The notes beneath the pieces were generated by a model. The model ran no database searches. It was not told the origin of the DNA and worked only from the letters and a program-made list of their open reading frames with translations. Made by a program: the position numbers and the translations under genes. A stretch of 6,008 bases of DNA, from assembly GCA_022563625.1 (NCBI GenBank), contig JADFNA010000119.1, forward strand, positions 1 through 6,008. The letters run 5' to 3'. The stretch is from Candidatus Zixiibacteriota bacterium. Its GTDB lineage: Bacteria > Zixibacteria > MSB-5A5 > GN15 > JACZUZ01. Positions 5,029 through 6,008 of this stretch are shown here, piece after piece (the first letter of the stretch is position 1; every line of letters starts with the position of its first letter).

Positions 5029-5137
5029 GGTAGTGGTGGAGAACGGGGCAAATCCGAAAAAGCCAATGTACCTCACACCACTAGAGCTATCTCTCTGATA
5101 TTTGTCGTCGTTAAGAGTCAAGGGGCCACAGCGACGG

Positions 5138-5154
5138 AATTTCAGTTTGAAATT
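5138..5154. repeat. Short A/T-rich hairpin after the HMA-domain gene
   Basis: AATTTCA (5138-5144) and TGAAATT (5148-5154) are perfect inverted arms around GTT, 12 bases past the stop codon of the HMA-domain gene. The stem is weak and no T-run follows on the minus strand. It could protect the transcript end but is a poor intrinsic terminator. Confidence 0.3.
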
Positions 5155-5166
5155 GGCGAGGAGGCG

Positions 5167-5691
5167 TCACGGAATGACTTCAAACCGTTCGATGGTCAGT
5201 GTGTAGGGATGATTGTGGTGACCTTTGGGGGCAACATAGGTCAGAACACCCTCGACTCGAACCTGAGTCTCAGAGTTTTGCAATTGTGAACGTAGTTCCT
5301 GGAGTTGGTCATTCTCCTTCAGAATGAACATAAAGTTTGAGCCTATATCACTTAGAACGAGACCCCCCTCGTGTTCTTGAACTGCTCCCACCGCGATCGC
5401 GGTGATCTGTCGGGCTGTAAAGCCTGCATCAGACACCACGTTCTTCAATCCCTCAACGACGATAGACTCTGCATTTTTGCTCTGTAGCTCGGCGACGCCC
5501 TTATCAATGTTGATTTTCACGTTGCCCACGCCGTCGATCTTTTTGAGTTTCTTCTCCAGACCGTAGGCGCAGAACGGGCAGGAGAGCCCGTCAACCCTAA
5601 TGCTGACTTGCTCCACCTGCGCATTGACTGCTGGTGAAATCCCTATGCCGAGAATCAGCATGGATACCGTTAGCGCCAGTGACTTCTTCAT
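5167..5691 (-). CDS. Secreted heavy-metal-associated (HMA) domain protein
   Basis: A 174-residue periplasmic protein. Residues 1-24 are a Sec signal peptide (MKKS, hydrophobic core, cleavage after VNA). Residues 26-97 are an HMA ferredoxin-like domain of the MerP/CopZ type, with the metal-binding loop VDGLSCPFCAYGLEKKL (33-49; ligands C38 and C41) and the typical later segments VKINIDKGVAEL and VVSDAGFTA. The C-terminal part (about 98-174) is not a second HMA domain; the pattern VRVEGVLTYVA ... YTLTIERFEVI suggests a small OB-like beta barrel, with a histidine cluster HHNH at 158-161. The likely job is to bind or pass a soft metal ion such as Cu, Hg or Ag; the metal cannot be read from the sequence. 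The frame is open 14 codons further upstream, but MKKS at 5691 with AAAGGA ten bases before it is the natural start and gives an intact signal peptide. It follows an outer-membrane protein gene by 97 bases, probably in one operon. Confidence 0.87.
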   Translation of the reverse strand: MKKSLALTVSMLILGIGISPAVNAQVEQVSIRVDGLSCPFCAYGLEKKLKKIDGVGNVKINIDKGVAELQSKNAESIVVEGLKNVVSDAGFTARQITAIAVGAVQEHEGGLVLSDIGSNFMFILKENDQLQELRSQLQNSETQVRVEGVLTYVAPKGHHNHPYTLTIERFEVIP

Positions 5692-5774
5692 GATTTGTTT
5701 GTCCTTTCGATTAAACTTCGTGTGACCTGTCATTTTTACTTGTGTTTTCTCACGCGTTTGATATCGCTTTCAGA

Positions 5775-5790
5775 AGAATCCATCGATTCT
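5775..5790 (-). repeat. Small intercistronic hairpin
   Basis: AGAATC (5775-5780) and GATTCT (5785-5790) form a 6-bp stem over four bases, overlapping the stop codon of the outer-membrane protein gene. It lies between two genes that probably share a transcript and may influence message decay or coupling. It is too weak for a terminator. Confidence 0.3.
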
Positions 5791-6008
5791 AAAACATTAG
5801 TACTCTGGTTCCAAGTGAGATCGTCCAATCGGTAGCTAACTGGGTACCGTTGGGCTCGTTAATAATGGGGTATTGAAATGACGTCTCCACCAGCCAGCCT
5901 CGACCACCAACGTATTGGAGCCCTGGAGATAAAAAGAGTATCGTTCCTCCCGAATTGTCAACCTTGGCGCCGTTTACTTCTCTCTTAGCGACGGTAGTTC
6001 CATTAAGC
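5789..6008 (-). CDS. C-terminus of an outer-membrane beta-barrel protein (MetA/phenol-degradation 'transporter' family), cut by right edge
   Basis: The minus-strand frame from 6007 gives 72 residues ending in a TAG at 5789-5791. It has the alternating pattern of transmembrane beta strands and ends in phenylalanine (SLGTRVLMF), the signal recognised by the BAM complex. The block GGTILFLSPGLQYVG followed by a W-x-VE-T-SFQYPI strand and an LNGTQL-like turn (EPNGTQLATDW) closely resembles the last strands of the family annotated as 'transporter' or 'MetA-pathway of phenol degradation'. Despite that name, members are poorly characterised outer-membrane channels. It lies upstream of the secreted HMA-domain gene at 97 bases, which suggests joint transport or export of a metal. 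The start and most of the protein lie outside the window. Confidence 0.72.
   Translation of the reverse strand, partial: LNGTTVAKREVNGAKVDNSGGTILFLSPGLQYVGGRGWLVETSFQYPIINEPNGTQLATDWTISLGTRVLMF

Larger units (their letters stand above)
4751..5166. other. 416-base region without a supported gene, rich in inverted repeats
   Basis: Together with the DinB upstream region, about 500 bases lack a convincing gene. It contains a long stem-loop (4793-4844), a nested fold (4869-4938), an 8-bp stem (TAGTGGTG 5031-5038 with CACCACTA 5076-5083), and a split direct repeat (4802-4823 and 5003-5028). Plus-strand frames of 78 and 102 codons exist, but they lack ribosome-binding sites and recognisable sequence. 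The second also overlaps the HMA gene, so neither is called. The density of folding sequence suggests a non-coding RNA, a decayed element or an attachment-type site. Confidence 0.55.

Noticed and set aside
5026..5050. 5S rRNA fragment (CCGATGGTAGTG matches the 3' part of bacterial 5S rRNA)
   Set aside because: The match stops after 12 bases and nothing else of 5S rRNA is present around it.
4741..5289. Two plus-strand frames of 78 and 102 codons
   Set aside because: No start signals or recognisable domains. The second runs antisense into the well-supported HMA-domain gene.

Overview
The window comes from a Gram-negative bacterium that uses sigma-54. The evidence is a truncated outer-membrane beta-barrel gene at the right edge, two Sec-type signal peptides, an NtrC-class sigma-54 activator, and a -24/-12 promoter. 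Base composition looks roughly balanced. I cannot name the phylum. No transposase, integrase, CRISPR array, rRNA or intact tRNA is visible. All genes read on the minus strand, so transcription runs from right to left.

Right part (5167-6008): the last 72 residues of an outer-membrane protein resembling the MetA/phenol-degradation 'transporter' family. It is followed after 97 bases by a secreted protein with a heavy-metal-associated (HMA) domain carrying a GLSCPFCA motif. This looks like an envelope metal-handling pair. A stretch of about 500 bases without a convincing gene follows (4664-5166). It is rich in inverted repeats and contains an imperfect direct repeat about 200 bases apart. Next is a DinB-superfamily protein, whose real start is probably the ATG at 4663 rather than the longer TTG frame. 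A further 386-base gap holds two hairpins and the upstream region of the regulator.

Left part (1-3776): a PAS-PAS-AAA+-Fis sigma-54 activator is followed by a 181-base spacer. The spacer holds two 11-base direct repeats, a palindrome, and a good sigma-54 promoter match about 20 bases upstream of a thioredoxin-like gene (WCGSC active site). A small membrane protein gene follows, and a 19-codon ORF exactly tiles the gap between the two. After a perfect 10-bp hairpin comes a secreted DUF4136 protein with a Gly/Tyr/His-rich insertion. A sigma-70-like promoter and strong ribosome-binding site then lead into a gene cut off by the left edge.

The most coherent proposal is a local sigma-54 circuit. 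The PAS activator senses an unknown cytoplasmic signal and switches on the adjacent thioredoxin/membrane-protein operon from upstream sites next to its own stop codon. The link between this redox/envelope operon and the metal-binding pair is inference from neighbourhood only.
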